A stretch of DNA of 64,000 nt from Scolanthus callimorphus (taxonomy: Eukaryota; Cnidaria; Anthozoa; Actiniaria; Edwardsiidae): contig CM066912.1 in the NCBI GenBank assembly GCA_033964015.1, positions 21,439,073-21,503,072 of the forward strand, in the 5' to 3' direction. Positions within the stretch are counted from its first letter, which is position 1. Each line of letters starts with the position of its first letter. Both the position numbers and the translations under genes were made by a program. Below are positions 34,752-45,496 of this stretch, in pieces. The notes beneath the pieces are model-generated. The model was not told the origin of the DNA. It ran no database searches and saw only the letters and a list, made by a program, of their open reading frames with translations.

Positions 34752-34904
34752 CATTTTAGTATAATTACTCAAGTGATTCCACGCGCTGATTGGTCGAGAC
34801 GTTCAGAATATTTCGCTATAATCACCTATAGTGATTATAGCGAAATATTCTGAACGTCTCGACCAATCAGCGCATGGAATCACTTGAGTAATTATACTAA
34901 AATG
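34752..34904. mobile_element. Near-perfect 153-bp hairpin MITE
   Basis: CATTTTAGTATAATTACTCA at 34752 is exactly mirrored at 34885-34904. The arms continue through CTGATTGGTCGAGACG and GAATATTTCGCTATAATCAC with one mismatch, leaving almost no loop. A diverged relative is at 61498-61706. The near identity of the arms suggests recent insertion. Confidence 0.8.
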
Positions 34905-35077
34905 ATTATAGGTGATTATAACATGGACAGCATTGGATATACGCGCACACTTTATTACAAGAAACTAATAACATACAGCTAAAAGTGATTTTATTTTTGT
35001 CGAAAATTGACCAAATCGCCTAACAGTGTTTGCGTCTTGTTGCCACCCAATTTAGATCATGTGATGATTCCTTTGGG

Positions 35078-35217
35078 TGGTTACAATTGTCACATTTTCC
35101 TTACTTGACTGAGCGCATGGGTTCATGTGCAGGTGGTTCCTTTGGTTGGGTGGTTCAGTTCTGCACATGAACTCATGCGCTCAGTCGAGTAAGGAAAATG
35201 TGGCAATTGTAACCACC
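35078..35217. mobile_element. Hairpin MITE with ~53-bp arms
   Basis: GGTTACAATTGTCACATTTT (35078), followed by CCTTACTTGACTGAGCGCAT, is mirrored at 35165-35217. A GT-rich loop of about 30 bp separates the arms. Two or three mismatches. Confidence 0.75.
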
Positions 35218-35269
35218 AAAAAAATACTGTTAGCCGATCAGGTCTATCTTCAAAATCGCTTGAGTATTT

Positions 35270-35366
35270 ATATTAAAACAATTAGTCGCCTCAGGCTCTG
35301 TAAATATCGGCGAATAGTCACTATTTGCAGATACTTACGTCGCTTTTGGCGACTAATTGTTAATTA
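35270..35366. mobile_element. MITE with AACAATTAGTCGCC ends
   Basis: AACAATTAGTCGCCTCAGGC on the left and GGCGACTAATTGTTAA on the right are inverted, with ATCGGCGAATAGTCAC inside. A longer copy of the same family lies at 61361-61500. Confidence 0.65.
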
Positions 35367-36189
35367 TTATTAACATTATTTTTTTTTAAATCATTGTTCA
35401 TCAAATTACTTATATTTTTTTTATAGTTTATTAATTATACTTATTGTGTTTAGAAATGATATTTAGTATTTATGAATATTTAAAAATTGTATTATTCTAG
35501 GTTTCTTATATTTTTTATACATTTATTTATTTATTTATTTAGGATGATATCTATTATATGCCATTATGTATAATGTCAAACACAATATTCATTTTTTAAG
35601 TGCAAGGTCCTGCAGAACTGCAGTTCAAAACAGCAAAAATGGTAGGACAGCACTCTCTTTCGAATTCTCAGTAAGGAAAGCTTCATCTCAGCTTTCATGT
35701 CTTGGCTTTTTGACAAAATTGGCAGCCAATTTTTAACTGTTTTGAACTGGAAACATTTTCACTTTTGAAAAGAATAGTTTTCATATGACATATACATGAG
35801 GGCTCCCCTATATTCTTAAATTTAGAATTATTTTCAAATAGATTTTTTAAATTTTTGTGATTTCCATATTTTATATAATTATATATATTTTATTATGTGT
35901 GCGTGTGTGGGTGTTATTATAAACTAATTACGATTTGTGGCGCCATTCAGCGCTTGAGCACTTTTGTTGTGAATCTTTTAGCCATTTCTTAGGAAAAAAA
36001 TTGTTACTTTTTCCTTTTTGAAATTATTTGAGCTAGGCCTTATTGATTTCTGATTTTTTTTGGGATTATTAAATATTTGGTGCTGAGCTTTTGTACCGGA
36101 AACAGAAAATTAAAAAGATAACATTTATTGGAATTAAGTGCTTTATCTACTTATCTCGCTTTGCATTTTATTTGCAAGTTCCCGCAATG
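35367..36189. other. AT-rich DNA, no gene seen
   Basis: Simple TTTATTTATTTATTTA sequence near 35520 and general AT-richness. No feature is supported. Confidence 0.4.
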
Positions 36190-38170
36190 GGATTCGCAGG
36201 CCACGCTAGAGGATTTACAGTCTATTTACAGGCTCCGCTAGAGGATTTACAGTCTATTTGCAGTTCACGCTAGAGGATTTACAGTCTATTTACAGGTCCC
36301 GCTAGAGCATTTACAGTCTATTTGCAGGCCCCGCTAGGGCATTTACAGTCTATTTGCAGGCCACGCTGGAGCATTTACAGTCTATTTGCAGGCCCCGCTA
36401 GAGCATTTACAGTCTATTTGCAGTTCACGCCAGAGGATTTACGGTCTATTTGCAGGCCACGCTAGAGCATTTACAGTCTATTTGCAGGCCCCGCTAGAGC
36501 ATTTACAGTCTATTTGCAGTTCACGCCAGAGGATTTACGGTCTATTTGCAGGCCACGCTAGAGGATTTACAGTCTATTTGCAGGCCCCGATAGAGGATTT
36601 ACAGTCTATTTGCAGGCCCCGCTAGAGCATTTACAGTCTATTTGCAGTTCCCGCCAGAGGATTTACGGTCTATTTGCAGGCCACGCTAGAGCATTTACAG
36701 GCTATTTGCAGGCCCCGCTAGAGGATTTACAGTCTATTTGCAGGCCCCGCTAGAGGATTTACAGTCTATTTGCAGGCCACGCTAGAGGATTTACAGTCTA
36801 TTTGCAGGCCCCGCTAGAGGATTTACAGTCTATTTGCAGGCCACGCTAGAGGAATTACAGTCTATTTGCAGGCCCCGCTAGAGGATTTACAGTCTATTTG
36901 CAGGCCACGCTAGAGGATTTACAGTCTATTTGCAGGCCCCGCTAGAGGATTTACAGTCTATTTGCAGGCCCCGCTAGAGGATTTACAGTCTATTTGCAGG
37001 CCACGCTAGAGGATTTACAGTCTATTTGCAGGCCCCGCTAGAGGATTTACAGTCTATTTGCAGGCCACGCTAGAGGATTTACAGTCTATTTGCAGGCCCC
37101 GCTAGAGGATTTACAGTCTATTTGCAGGCCACGCTAGAGGAATTACAGTCTATTTGCAGGCCCCGCTAGAGGATTTACAGTCTATTTGCAGGCCCCGCTA
37201 GAGGATTTACAGTCTATTTGCAGGCCCCGCTAGAGGATTTACAGTCTATTTGCAGGCCCCGCTAGAGGATTTACAGTCTATTTGCAGGCCACGCTAGAGG
37301 ATTTACAGTCTATTTGCAGGCCCCGCTAGAGGATTTACAGTCTATTTGCAGGCCCCGCTAGAGGATTTACAGTCTATTTGCAGGCCACGCTAGAGGATTT
37401 ACAGTCTATTTGCAGGCCCCGCTAGAGGATTTACAGTCTATTTGCAGGCCACGCTAGAGGATTTACAGTCTATTTGCAGGCCCCGCTAGAGGATTTACAG
37501 TCTATTTGCAGGCCACGCTAGAGGAATTACAGTCTATTTGCAGGCCCCGCTAGAGGATTTACAGTCTATTTGCAGGCCCCGCTAGAGGATTTACAGTCTA
37601 TTTGCAGGCCCCGCTAGAGGATTTACAGTCTATTTGCAGGCCCCGCTAGAGGATTTACAGTCTATTTGCAGGCCACGCTAGAGGATTTACAGTCTATTTG
37701 CAGGCCCCGCTAGAGGATTTACAGTCTATTTGCAGGCCACGCTAGAGGATTTACAGTCTATTTACAGGCCACGCTAGAGGATTTACAGTCTATTTCCAGG
37801 CCACGCTAGAGGATTTACAGTCTATTTACAGGCCACGCTAGAGGATTTACAGTCTATTTGCAGGCCCCGCTAGAGCATTTATGAGTCTATTTGCAGTTCA
37901 CGCCAGAGGATTTACGGTCTATTTGCAGGCCACGCTAGAGCATTTACAGGCTATTTGCAGGCCCCGCTAGAGCATATTTGCAGGCCACGCTGGAGCATTT
38001 ACAGTCTATTTGCAGGCCACGCTGGAGGATTTACAGTCTATTTGCAGGCCACGCTAGAGGATTTACAGTCTATTTGCAGGCCACGCTGGAGGATTTACAG
38101 TCTATTTGCAGGCCGCGCTAGAGGATTTGCAGGCCCCGCTAAAGGATTTACAGGCTATTTGCGGGCTTTT
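36190..38170. repeat. Right subterminal tandem array, 32-bp unit, about 60 copies
   Basis: The unit is ACAGTCTATTTGCAGGCC(C/A) followed by CGCTAGAGGATTT, repeated head to tail with few variants (C/A at one site, GGATTT/GCATTT, GGCC/TTCA). Variants alternate in a way that suggests 64-bp and larger multi-unit duplications. The core is the inverse of the left array motif, placing it in inverted orientation at the other end of the element. Open frames through it are artefacts of the period. Confidence 0.9.
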
Positions 38171-38379
38171 CTAATGGTCTGCAAGCTTCTATAAAAGATT
38201 TACAGGTTATTTACCGTCACCATCTGAAGAATTTACGTTCAATATCCAGACTTGCCCCTAAAATTTACAGGCTATCTGCTGTCTAGTGCTCCGTTTTACA
38301 TGCTATTTGCAGGTTCCTTCCAAAGGCCTATAGACACAATTCTAAGATTTACATGCTATTCGCCGTCTATTTCCAGAAT

Positions 38380-38488
38380 CTGTAAATTATTTACAGACTC
38401 TGTAAAAGTGTAGTTAGACTGCAAATCCGATTTGCTGTAAATTTTCATTCTGTTTACATATATGGTGTAAGGGTCGATTTTTCCAGTG
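38380..38488 (-). repeat. EnSpm-type right terminal region and TIR
   Basis: 38471-38488 is the exact inverse of 17948-17965. 38380-38410 (TTTACAGACTCTGTAAAA) matches the left region near 18035-18050. Confidence 0.85.
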
Positions 38489-38539
38489 AGCTTTGATTTA
38501 GTACGGAGTGACGTTACAAGCCATGTCACGTGACTATAC

Positions 38540-38547
38540 AGTAAATT
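38540..38547. repeat. 8-bp target site duplication AGTAAATT (left)
   Basis: Identical to 50452-50459 and exactly adjacent to the ACGGTGGCCC terminus. Confidence 0.85.
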
Positions 38548-38875
38548 ACGGTGGCCCACAAGGACCACGGCAAATATTTGTGAACATCACTACAAAAGTG
38601 TGCCAACACTGACGGCAAAACGTTGCTGATGCAGCCTACATAATTACACCGCAACATCGCGGCAAATATTTTTCAACATCACGACAAACGCGTGTTAGCA
38701 TCGACGGCAAAAGTTTGATGACACAACTTCAAAATTGCACGGCAAATCCACGGCAACTCTACGGCAAATCTACGGCAAAACCACGGCAAATCTACGACAA
38801 TACCACGGCAAATCTACGGCGGAAGTCGGCGCGTCTGCGTTGATCAGCTCAATGGCCAGCGGCTACCACTAAGCT
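38548..38875 (+). repeat. Left long TIR of the integrase/HECT element
   Basis: Inverted copy of about 50172-50451. It contains GGCAAATATTTGTGAACATC, GCCAACACTGACGGCAAAAC and several ACGGCAAATCTACGGC modules, which look like repeated transposase-binding motifs. The arms differ by scattered substitutions and small indels. Confidence 0.85.
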
Positions 38876-39002
38876 TGTCACACTCACTGTACATTATTTT
38901 CGCGCCATTTCGTCCCCTCGTTGTTTGTGTTAGGAGTGTTTGGGTGTTTTCGATAAAACAAACTCCTCAAATGGCTCAAAATAATCAAGAAAGCAGTTCA
39001 AT

Positions 39003-40526
39003 GTAAGTAAATACATTTTTGATTTATTTAAGATTGTTTTGAGCTGGTTTTTGAGGCTCAAAGGTCTGCAGACATGACAGAAATGCCATACTCGACCTCA
39101 CAGTTATGATTTTGTGAAAAGGTATGTCGCCTAGTTTATGTCAATTCCCTGCTAGCAGAGCCCTTCCCTGCGAGCACAGGCTACTTATTATCTCCTTCTT
39201 TTACTTTTAGTGTTTCAAAACACTTCAAAACACAGGACTAGATCAGAGACCTCTGTTTTAGGAGGGAATTATGTCGATTGTTTTTTTTTAATCTTTTGAA
39301 AAGGGGGGTAAGTTTTTCAATTAAGTTTTTTGAGGAGGGGGTGCACTTTCTCTTTGTGACTTATGGAAGTTTTTTCAGTGTTTTATAGAATTATGACGTG
39401 GGGGGATGTTTTTTTGGTGGAAGATTTTTTAGGTTGTATAATTTTAGTATATATATATCTTATTAGACATTTTAAAGACCCTGTGACTGATGGGCGTGAC
39501 GAATAGTTTTGTAGCCCATAAAACTCTATGCTAATGAGGTAACGGTAAAAGCAGTGAACTCAATCCATTAAAATCTCTAGGAATTTCGATCCATCCTTTG
39601 GTCTGAAACTGATTTATGTGATCCATATTCATAGAACAACAAACTTATGGTGTTATTTTGAAAGTTTCTTACCGTGTAAGAAAAGCACAACAAACCAATC
39701 ATAACATTGTCACACCCATCGGACACAGGGTCTTTAATGTACAATATCGCTGGATATTTTTTCAAGTGTGGAGTATTTTGTCGAGCCCATCTTTGGGCAA
39801 GACAAAATACAAAGACGAGAAAAAATGTTCAGAGATATTTTACACTAAAATGTCTATAAGTTGTTTATTATCAGACATTTATTTTTCTGATGTTTTGAAG
39901 TGAGAATGGAGGAACTTTGTGAAAATAGTTCGGAAGTGTACAATATCGTGGGATATTTGTATTCGCCCCAGTCTCACTCCTGCGATATTTGTTCTCCTCT
40001 CATTGCAGTTGGATAATAAGGTGGATCATTTCAGAAAACTACCCCAACCCTGCAAAATAAACAAATGGTCCCATTCTTTAACAAGACAGTGCCTGAATTT
40101 TTGTACCCTGTGGTTTGAAAAATCCTGAGACTTTTGTGAACCACAAAATTCACAAAACACATTCTCTAGAAATGATTCCTTGATATATTCCTTTTTGTTG
40201 GGGCGCGCCTTGGGACTGCGAGTCCGTTAGCTCTCCCGCATCACGACCATTTGTTGTTGTTGTTGTTGTTGTTGTGTTGTCGCAGTATTTTATATATCAT
40301 AAGTTTATAGTGCTCGGCGTGATGGAAGCCACTAAATAAATAAATAAATATAAGAGCCTGTGCAAACAACAGTGTGCTGCACAAGCATGCACAGTCCATT
40401 ACACAAAATGCATTTATTTAAGCCTATACAATAACCAATTTTCTTTTGTCACCGCAGCAAACAATATTTGTGTGATCCTTGTGCTTTTGGTGTAGAAAAT
40501 TCCTGACTGGTTTCTTTGTCTCTTAG
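39003..40526 (+). other. First intron of the HECT gene
   Basis: Contains a small fold-back (about 39465-39742, ends TTAAAGACCCTGTG / CACAGGGTCTTTAA) and a TTG/TGT microsatellite at 40248-40275. No exon-like segment is convincing here. Confidence 0.5.
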
Positions 40527-42187
40527 TTTTTGCAGTTGCTGTTCCGCAAAACTGCCAAGTAATTCCAAATTTTGTTGGGCATGTGGTGAGTTAAATCAGG
40601 CCCCTGGAAGGCACTGCACCAATGCAACAGGAGTCACTCCCTCAGTTGGGAGGCCTAAAGCAATGTCATTTGACAGCTACTGTACTGTGAAATCTAGTGA
40701 ACAAAAAGGAACTCATTTCCGCCCCAAAAGTCACAAAAAGTCTGATATCAAGAAGAACCTGGATGTTACTGTGAATGTTGGTATAAAAAGGTACATCAGT
40801 GGAGAGCTAAAGACTGTACGTGGAAAGAGACTTCCTGTCAGAGTGCCAGCTGATGCTACATACAATGTCCTACTTGTGAAAGCACTGGAGAAGTGGACAG
40901 CATTTGATCAGCATTTTGATGATACAGTACCTTATGTTCTCCTATATGAAGATGGAAGTGAGGCACAGTTTATGCCAGGTTAGCATGGTTGTGGAGCTCC
41001 AGAAAAAAAAAACAGGAATATAATAACTCTGTTACGCTTTTTTGTATAGAGAGCAGTTTTTGTTTTACATCCAGTGAAAGTCTGCATATAAGAACCTAGG
41101 TTTTTCCAAGTTAGTATTCCCATAAGCTAATTAGGTAGGTATGTGCCTCCCCAAAGGGTATGGCTTTTGACTGGTATGTTTCTGGGCCCTTAAAAGGTTA
41201 TACTTTTTGCACATTTTGGCATTGAATGTCCAGTTCAATCCTTAGGAAGGGTGCCTAAAAATATAGAAAACGAAATCTTCTTCCTCTGCACAAAAATGCA
41301 ATTCTCAATGCTCTGTAAAATTGCTCCCAGCATTGTGTTTAAAGTGGGGCTACGACGAAAATTGAACGAGCTTATTTGGCAAAATTTCTGCCGTAAACAA
41401 CTCTTAAGACATTTTGCTACGTAACTTGAGCATTTTAAAGTGTCAAAATAGATCGCGGAAGAAAATATTTAACGTTGAAGTTCGCGCTTTTTGCTAGGCC
41501 GATGTTCCAGCGATTTATGCATATTAATCAGTTCAGAGAAGAACTGTGACGTCACAGGCGTAAACTCGCGAATGTGCTTTACATGATTTAGTGCAGAAGT
41601 ACGAAGAAACAGAGTTGATAAATGACAAATTGTTCTTGTTGTTTAGCAAATCAGGTAGTTTAAACGCACCAGAACGAACAACAATGAGATTCTACTGCGA
41701 TGTAGTCGAACGAGCGGGTTTCTATCGCACATGGAAAGAAGACTGAGCCGAATATTTCCATTGCATTCACATTCCCAACAAGCGCTACCTGTCGTTGCTG
41801 TGTTGATATAAAAGACAACAACAAGAGTTGCAAGTTGCTATTATTTCCCGTGATAGATGATTTTCAAAACATATAGAGCCCGGGAGTCGGTAAGAAAAGT
41901 GCGAATGATGAATTGAAGGACTTCAAGAACATTTTTATCGATTTATTAGATACTGTTTGTAAATGTTTTACGGCGTGTTGTTACGCCATGTTGCTACAGC
42001 TTAGTGAAAAGGCGTTTGCTCCTTTCACTCGGGGATCAAAGTCATTCTGTAGAATTTTTGATGGAGCAAAAAGATTAAAGCTAAACGTGAGCTGCTCTTA
42101 TTTACGGTCTAAGAGCTGAACTGTTCATTAATGAACAGTTTGAACTTTGCGTTTGCTCGAGTTGTTTGCGTTTGTGATTATCATATA

Positions 42188-42818
42188 CAGTAAAAACCCG
42201 CGTGAAAGGACCTACATTTTTCAAAGTTTGCCAAAACAGGTTCTTATATTTTGCGGTATTGGCAGTTTAGGGTTTCCAAGTAGGTTCTTAATTTCTACGG
42301 AGAAAACATGGTTCTGGTTGCTGATTACCAGAAATAGGATAAAATATGGTTGTTGCTGATTACCAGAAAAAGGATAAAATATGGTTTGCCCTTCATTAAA
42401 AGCATTTTATTCACATCAATATTGGCAAAAAAGTCCAAGAGAACTGACAAATAAAATGTGTGGTTCCAGAAATTATCCAATCCCCCTATGCGGAAGGGAT
42501 TGGAAATTCGGGAGGGGTAGGGGGTCAATTTACCTGATCTTTTCCATTACAAATACTGTATTTTTCTTTGGAAATTCCAAAGGGGTGGAGGGGTCACTTT
42601 TCAACACCCTTCCGTGGAGGGGGAGTATGGATATTTTTTGGAGCCACACAACAACACAAAAATTGAAAAGATAAAAATCTGTAACCCCACATCATAAAAC
42701 CCTGTTTGACTTTGAATGGCTAAAAAGGTAATTATATATTTTTTGGAGCATTAAAATAGAAAATTTCTGCCAACAGGTTCTTAAATCCTTAGGTTCATAC
42801 AAGCAGTTTTTTTTACTG
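42188..42818. mobile_element. Tc1/mariner-pogo-like MITE with TA duplication
   Basis: CAGTAAAAACCCGCGTG at 42188 and the inverse CTTTTTTTTACTG-type right end (to 42818, minus-strand CAGTAAAAAAAACTG) are bordered by TA on both sides (42186-42187 and 42819-42820). The inner blocks GGACCTA / AACCTAAGGAT and AGGTTCTTA also pair. CAGTnnAACC-type ends with TA are characteristic of pogo/Tigger-like elements. It is nested in the TTAA element. Confidence 0.6.
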
Positions 42819-44700
42819 TACTGTTAGTTGATCATATCCTGCTTGATGAAAGAAAATATTGGCTTAGACCACATGACGAATTGCTGCATCATTGAAACAG
42901 ACCTTATCATTCTCTTGGAATGCAAATCAGATGCTAATGCATTTTGATGTATCTATCAGCTCTGTTGAAACAAAGGATGTTGATCAACTGTAAAATGGAG
43001 TATTTGACTGCATTTTCTTTCTACCAAGGTATTTTTAAATTTTGTAGCTGCTGTAGAGGTGCTGGACCAAGCTCTAAAAAGACCAGACCCCAGTCTCTTC
43101 ACCCCAAAAATATTTGACAATCCTGACCAAAAATATTGATTCCTGTCCCCTAGGGGTGGAATTTATAGAAGGGTGGGGCTCAGGGCAGGGGGCGTATCTC
43201 AACATTTCCCAATAAACATGTTATATTTGGACTACTTTTTTGTTGGCTTGCATTTGCATTCTAATTTCCCTGTTGCCACAAGTTAGAACATGGCTTAGAA
43301 CATGGTTTTCAATGAAACTGGCAGGGAGTTTGTGGAATTGCAAGGGATTTTACCAGGGCTAGAAGGGTTTTCACTGGAACTTCAAGGATCTATCATAAAT
43401 GTCTTCTCCAGAAGTTGTGTGAACACTGGAAAACAACTGGCACAGCTGTTTTGGAAATAGAATTCAAGAATTTGAGAATCCATGGAGGTTGATAATTATA
43501 GTATTGACGCCAGGGACATCAACTCTGCTGGTTTTGCTAAAGTCTCAAGATTTTTCACTCCTGTCTCCAACAGCAAAATTTCCCTGAACTGCCATATATT
43601 TACTATATATTTCTCCCAGTTTTCTTTCTTGGAAATCTCCCATTAACATTTGTATCTTGTCTGAAGACCTGTGGTAGGCTTGACATCTAGTAGTACTAAT
43701 GAACAGAAAAATCATTTTGGCTCCTTGTAAGCTAAAAATCTTTTTAGAACATTAATTACTAATAATTAAGTTTTTAATGTTTTTTTGTTGCTCAGCTGTG
43801 GCTGTGCGGCTCTGTTGCAATTTGTTCCCATGCATTTAGACAAGTTTGTCAAATAGAACTGTATTTGAATGCTTCAAAGGACTTAAATTTCATTCTCAGA
43901 AAAGTAGCAAATTTTAAAAACAAAGCGAAGCATTTGGTTTATGCAGGATATGTGTAAGTACTTTGCACTAGTCAAGTAAACCCTACCCGTTCACCACAAC
44001 CCACCGACTTCCAACAGACTTGAAACTTGATCTATATTTATAAGAATGCGCAGAAAACTCCAGATTTATGATTTGTTTATTTGCCCTTCGAGACTATAGT
44101 TTCTTCGAACTTATCGTTGGAAAAAACACGAATGTAAATTTGACATTTTACGCGGCGGCAGTTCTTGAACGTTACGAAGCCTTGAATTTAGTACTTAACC
44201 CTAGAATTTCGCATCTATCCATCCAACAAATCCTATTAAGTTACTTTTTATTTTGGTTTAGAATACAAACTTTTCTTGGCGTGCATCTCGGCTACATGGA
44301 ATGTCTCTGATTCATATCGCGCTCCCGATCTGAGAATTGACCTTACACGCTTCCTTATTGCGTTCTTTCTGTCGTTTGCGTTTCTCTCACTGATGGACTT
44401 GGTTTTGATTTATCAGGTACCGTAACCATATTTGATTTTCACAGCTGCGCCTGAATTTCATACTTGACACCTAGATTAGTCAGACATCCTTGTGAAACAT
44501 TTATATGCGAAGTGAGCAGAGGATTTGGAAATCTGTTCACACCACGATCGAACCTTTTTCTGTGTAGCGCATCGAAGACATGTTCGATTTCAATTATTTT
44601 GGTGCGTGAAGCCTATATGAGTTGACATACCACGTTTTCTGTTAGCAATAATGCTGAAGTACTTTTAAACACAACATTTCCTGCAAATACATCCCCATTT
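42819..44700. other. Interior of the TTAA element, no gene seen
   Basis: Several GGGGTGGA-rich and AT-rich stretches; short open frames only. Nothing with a recognisable domain. Confidence 0.4.
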
Positions 44701-45388
44701 CTTCACTTTTTCTTTCACAATGTGCCGTCACAACTACTGTTTGAGTGTTGTGACTTTGAGTTTTGTTTCGAGTTACGCCTGTGACGTCACACCCCGCGGA
44801 CTTTGGCCGACGCCGCTGGAACGCTGGCCCAGTGCAAAATGGCGCGATATTCGAAATTTAGAGCTCAAAAAGTCATTGTTTATTGTGAAAAAATTGGAAA
44901 ACAACTGCAGGTATTTGTCATTTAGGTTATTAACAAGTGATTTATCAGAAAAGAGCGGTGGAAACAATTAGATCGTAGCCCCACTTTAAGCGAATCACAA
45001 ATGCAGTTCCATTAGAAAATGGTAATCGAGGATCCATTTCTTAAAGATCCTAAAAAGGGTCTGATTTTTGGGTTTTTGTACCCTGAAATAGGATAAGGGT
45101 TTCTGAGACCCCTGGAGGCACGCACCTTTCTATATTGGCAGGAGTACACCCCCCCCCCCTCTCCTAGCCAAGACATATACATAATAAATGTTTCTCAAAT
45201 GTTAGTATGTTTCTTTTGCACTGCTAAGCCTTTTCTAATTGTCATCTTACTTAGGTAGCACCAGTAATTTTTTCTCCCTACAAAGCTACAAAAGTGAAGT
45301 TGGGAAAGACTTCAAGAGGATTATCTTTTACATATGTACAAGAAAGGATTTCCACAGTTCTGGACATTCTGACAAGGACAGTGATACA

Positions 45389-45496
45389 GATGATAATGAG
45401 GGCTCATATGGGAATGCCATGCCAGCACCTAAGCGGGCAAGGGATGATAATGAGGGCTAATATGGGAATGCCATGCCAGCACCTAAGCGGGCAAGG
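45389..45496 (+). repeat. 54-bp in-frame tandem duplication in the HECT linker
   Basis: Units 45389-45442 and 45443-45496 are almost identical and encode DDNEGSYGNAMPAPKRAR-type peptides. The second unit has TAA where the first has TCA (Ser), producing the only stop in the HECT frame. Confidence 0.9.

Larger units (their letters stand above)
17948..38488. mobile_element. Giant (20.5 kb) EnSpm/CACTA-type DNA transposon with passenger genes
   Basis: The ends CACTGGAAAAATCGACCC (17948-17965) and the exact inverse (38471-38488) form 18-bp perfect TIRs. The CCATATATGTAAA block just inside also matches. AG flanks both ends (17946-17947 and 38489-38490), consistent with a short EnSpm-type duplication but too short to prove. 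Inside each TIR lie tandem arrays sharing the core ATTTACAG(G/T)CTATTTGCAGG in opposite orientation, as expected of CACTA subterminal transposase-binding regions. The interior encodes a TNP2-like transposase (22289-27481, minus), a kinase (19882-21711, plus) and an unknown spliced gene (31633-34506, plus). LINE fragments and MITEs are nested inside. The transposase reading frames are intact across splice sites, so the element may have been active recently. Confidence 0.85.
41343..44985. mobile_element. 3.6-kb TTAA-flanked non-autonomous element in the HECT intron
   Basis: The ends AGTGGGGCTACGA (41343) and its inverse (to 44985) are flanked by TTAA at 41339-41342 and 44986-44989. Inverted similarity extends roughly 250 bp inward (for example GTGACGTCACAGGCGTAA near 41550 with its inverse near 44780). 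A paralogous empty site, single TTAA at 52311-52314 in otherwise matching sequence, proves insertion and gives the exact limits. TTAA targets occur in piggyBac and Kolobok; the AGTGGGG end fits neither exactly. No transposase frame is visible. Confidence 0.85.

Noticed and set aside
36190..38170. CRISPR-like array (32-bp units)
   Set aside because: Units are contiguous with no unique spacers, the sequence is eukaryotic with spliced genes, and the array sits inside TIRs as a subterminal repeat.
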